Assembly: GCF_000230835.1 (NCBI RefSeq)
Contig: NZ_CM001240.1
Location: forward strand, 4,227,779-4,291,778
Origin: Clostridium sp. DL-VIII
GTDB taxonomy: Bacteria > Bacillota > Clostridia > Clostridiales > Clostridiaceae
Reading direction: 5' to 3'
DNA length: 64,000 nt
Shown: positions 61,980-64,000 of the stretch, in pieces
Layout: the number at the start of each line of letters is the position of its first letter
Position numbering within the stretch: the stretch's first letter is position 1
Notes under the pieces: model-generated
The model's database searches: none
What the model saw: only the letters and a program-made list of their open reading frames with translations
Told to the model about the DNA's origin: nothing
Made by a program: the position numbers and the translations under genes

Positions 61980-63035
61980 ATGCAATACATTAAGCTAGGC
62001 AACTCTGGACTTGAAGTTTCACAGATATGCATCGGCTGCATGGGGTTTGGGGACCCTGCTAAGGGCCATCCTACTTGGGCGCTTGATGAGGAAGGCAGCC
62101 GCCCTGTAATCAAACATGCAATCGAGGAAGGTATTAACTTTTTTGATACTGCCAATCTATATTCTCAAGGGACAAGTGAAGAGATAATTGGTAAGGCGCT
62201 GAAAGAATTTGCTAAACGTGAGAATATAGTCATCTCTACAAAGCTTGGTGCCCCGATGAGATCTGGGCCTAACTCGTTTGGACTCTCACGAAAGGCGATT
62301 ATGACAGAGATTGATCATAGTTTAAAACGTCTTGGAACTGATTACATCGATCTTTATCAGATTCATAGAGCTGATCCATTTACCCCATGGGAAGAAACTT
62401 TGGAAGCACTCCATGATCTCGTAAAGATGGGAAAAGTGCGCTATTTGGGAGCCTCTACAATGAGAGCTTGGCAGTTTGCTAAGGCTCTTCACATCCAGAA
62501 GGTTAATGGCTGGACACGCTTTATATCAATGCAACATAATTACAATTTGGTCGCTCGTGAGGAAGAGAATGAAATGATTCCGCTCTGTGCTGATGAAGGT
62601 ATTCAGACCATCGTATACAGCCCGCTTTCCCGTGGTATGCTAGCTCGTCCATGGGGTGAAAAGACAACTCGCTCCGAGGCTGAAGCAGGAGCTCTAAATT
62701 ACTTTGAGGCAACTGCAGTAGCCGATGAGAAAATTGTTGAAGCCATTGGTAAAGTTGCAGAAGAACGTGGGGTCAGTCGTGCAGAAATCTCGCTTGCTTG
62801 GTTATACCGAAATCCGGTTGTTGCAGCGCCTATCGTTGGAGCACTTAAAACTAGCCACATCGACGATGCAATTAAAGCCCTCTCAATCGAGTTAACCAAT
62901 GAAGAAGTACATCAATTAGAAGCATACTACACTCCACGTGTTGACGTGAACGTTAAAAATTCCGACCCGAAAGCCATAGCAAAAATGGCAGCAACAGTTG
63001 GAATCAAAATTCCGGTACCAACTGGTTCTAAATAA
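61980..63035 (+). CDS. Aldo/keto reductase
   Basis: A 351-residue AKR with the TIM-barrel motifs: INFFDTANLYSQGTSEE near 49-65 (catalytic Asp and Tyr), ISTKLG (Lys), YIDLYQIHRADP (His) and VYSPLSRGMLARPWG, plus a C-terminal cofactor loop AAPIVGALKTSHIDDA. It belongs to the YajO-like/AKR13-type group that reduces aldehydes with NADPH. TAGGAGG precedes the ATG. Strong terminator follows. Confidence 0.92.
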   Translation: MQYIKLGNSGLEVSQICIGCMGFGDPAKGHPTWALDEEGSRPVIKHAIEEGINFFDTANLYSQGTSEEIIGKALKEFAKRENIVISTKLGAPMRSGPNSFGLSRKAIMTEIDHSLKRLGTDYIDLYQIHRADPFTPWEETLEALHDLVKMGKVRYLGASTMRAWQFAKALHIQKVNGWTRFISMQHNYNLVAREEENEMIPLCADEGIQTIVYSPLSRGMLARPWGEKTTRSEAEAGALNYFEATAVADEKIVEAIGKVAEERGVSRAEISLAWLYRNPVVAAPIVGALKTSHIDDAIKALSIELTNEEVHQLEAYYTPRVDVNVKNSDPKAIAKMAATVGIKIPVPTGSK

Positions 63036-63050
63036 TTTGAAAAAGCTGAA

Positions 63051-63093
63051 AAAGAAGGAGAAGTCTCTGATGAAGAGAGGCTTCTCCTTCTTT
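63051..63093 (+). terminator. Terminator of the aldo/keto reductase gene
   Basis: AAAGAAGGAGAAG and CTTCTCCTTCTTT form a perfect 13-bp outer stem with inner CTCT/AGAG pairs, followed by T. Confidence 0.85.
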
Positions 63094-63361
63094 TTTATCT
63101 ATGAAATATCTCTTTAACTTATATTTAAGCTTAGTTAGTTTAAAAACTTGCTTACAAATATGATACAAAATATCACACTATTATTTTACTTAAAGCTAGT
63201 GATATCAACTATTTATATGAAAGTCTACATCATTTATGGTACGGTTCTCCGTATCGAAAGTAAATGATAACTATTTTATAAAAATAGAATATCTATTTCT
63301 CAAGTATCTTATTAGAATTACATTTTACTTGCTTTTCCCTCTTCTAAGTATTTTATATACT
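63094..63361. other. Intergenic region between convergent genes
   Basis: AT-rich gap. The only structure noted is a small GC hairpin TACGG-TTCT-CCGTA at 63240-63253. No gene seen. Confidence 0.35.
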
Positions 63362-64000
63362 TTATTTTAAATTAATTGTAATAATCTTATCTTCAATTAT
63401 ATATTTTATTCTACCATCATTAGAAACAGCTGTAGTATTTGTATTTATTTTGTTAAAAGTATATGGAATAATCTTTATTGTACTTACATCAAAATTCTTT
63501 ACTGGTAATTCATTTGCATAATGTGTATAAAAATATGCTCCGTTTCCTATTTCCTCCTTCAAAGGCACTTGATCACCATTTGAATCAACAATATCATAAT
63601 AATAATTAACATCATTATTATTTTCCCATGCACTAAAACCTTTTGCTGAACCCGAAATAAGTACTCTATCTGGCTTAACAGTAACATTATCTAAAGAAAG
63701 CTCATTGTCACCAATTTTAATATTTTTATCTACTTGAATCACTTTAGTGTTATTTTTATAAGTAGTGGAATCATAGACAAAGTTAAAAGTAAAATCTGAA
63801 TAACTAACACCATATTTTTCGGCTAAAGAAGAAAATACTAACTTTACATCCTCCTTATCACTTAATGGCAAGTCCTTCATTTCAACCTCAAGAATTACAT
63901 TACTATCTGTCTCAATTTCATTATTTTCTACATTATCGTATTCAACAAAATCCTTATATCCTGCAATACTATATCCGACATAATCAGAACTCCTCTCAAT
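63362..64000 (-). CDS. Extracytoplasmic-type protein of unknown function (partial, N-terminus outside window)
   Basis: The minus-strand frame stays open from 64000 to the stop at 63362 (212 residues visible, starting IERSSDYVGYSIAGY). An internal ATG at 63880 has no ribosome binding site (TTGAGGTTGAA), so the gene begins beyond the window. The visible part is beta-rich, with VTVKPDRVLISGSAKG and YYYDIVDSNGDQVPL, and resembles the C-terminal region of clostridial DUF4179-type anti-sigma-like proteins. That link is tentative. Confidence 0.6.
   Translation of the reverse strand: MERSSDYVGYSIAGYKDFVEYDNVENNEIETDSNVILEVEMKDLPLSDKEDVKLVFSSLAEKYGVSYSDFTFNFVYDSTTYKNNTKVIQVDKNIKIGDNELSLDNVTVKPDRVLISGSAKGFSAWENNNDVNYYYDIVDSNGDQVPLKEEIGNGAYFYTHYANELPVKNFDVSTIKIIPYTFNKINTNTTAVSNDGRIKYIIEDKIITINLK

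Overview
The window is AT-rich, Gram-positive DNA with strong AGGAGG-type ribosome binding sites, many intrinsic terminators and anaerobe-type enzymes (EtfB, iron-sulfur dihydropyrimidine dehydrogenase, iron alcohol dehydrogenase). It most resembles the chromosome of a Clostridium sensu stricto species of the saccharolytic, nitrogen-scavenging kind. No rRNA, tRNA, CRISPR array, transposase or prophage was recognised.

Layout. 1-7.7 kb: the start of an etfB gene, two regulator/enzyme pairs (AraC with epoxide hydrolase, TetR with an SDR epimerase), a membrane-anchored protein and a phospholipase C-like protein without a signal peptide. 7.7-21.7 kb: one large minus-strand cluster for reductive pyrimidine (uracil/thymine) catabolism: PucR regulator, chemoreceptor, beta-alanine aminotransferase, iron alcohol dehydrogenase, NitT/TauT-type ABC importer, dihydropyrimidinase, a fused iron-sulfur dihydropyrimidine dehydrogenase and an N-carbamoyl-beta-alanine amidohydrolase. 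Together these can turn uracil into two ammonia, CO2 and 3-hydroxypropionate. 22-26 kb: soluble chemoreceptor, MBL hydrolase, MarR regulator, serine hydrolase.

26-48.5 kb is an accessory region of small, mostly minus-strand stand-alone genes: thioredoxin-like, VOC, HAD, alpha/beta hydrolase, OYE, ArsR, methyltransferase, GNAT, two near-identical NUDIX genes, HNH and GIY-YIG nucleases, kinase-like P-loop, 2'-5' RNA ligase-like, divergent carbamoyltransferase, flavoprotein, DUF2971. It also holds a three-gene unit of a metallophosphoesterase, a proteasome-like Ntn hydrolase and a large unknown protein. Several genes here are broken, and many junctions carry a short palindromic spacer. A 225-240 bp palindromic element flanks the region in inverted orientation.

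48.5-60.4 kb is a polyamine cluster: putrescine aminotransferase, aldehyde dehydrogenase, PotABCD importer, an amidohydrolase and a PII-type nitrogen sensor, flanked by two LuxR-type regulators. 60.8-64 kb: an AraC/aldo-keto reductase pair and the end of a protein that runs off the window.

The most interesting signals are regulatory. Five leaders or intercistronic gaps, three in the pyrimidine cluster and two in the polyamine cluster, share one design: a small hairpin with an AAnGGn hexaloop whose 3' strand is also the 5' arm of an intrinsic terminator. This is what an ANTAR-type antitermination target looks like, and it would tie both catabolic clusters into one nitrogen regulon. In addition, two pyrimidine-cluster promoters share a TGTGCA-N2-TGCACA palindrome exactly 22 nt upstream of the -35, and the patA and PII promoters share a TACT-N5-AGTA palindrome about 50 nt upstream of the -35.
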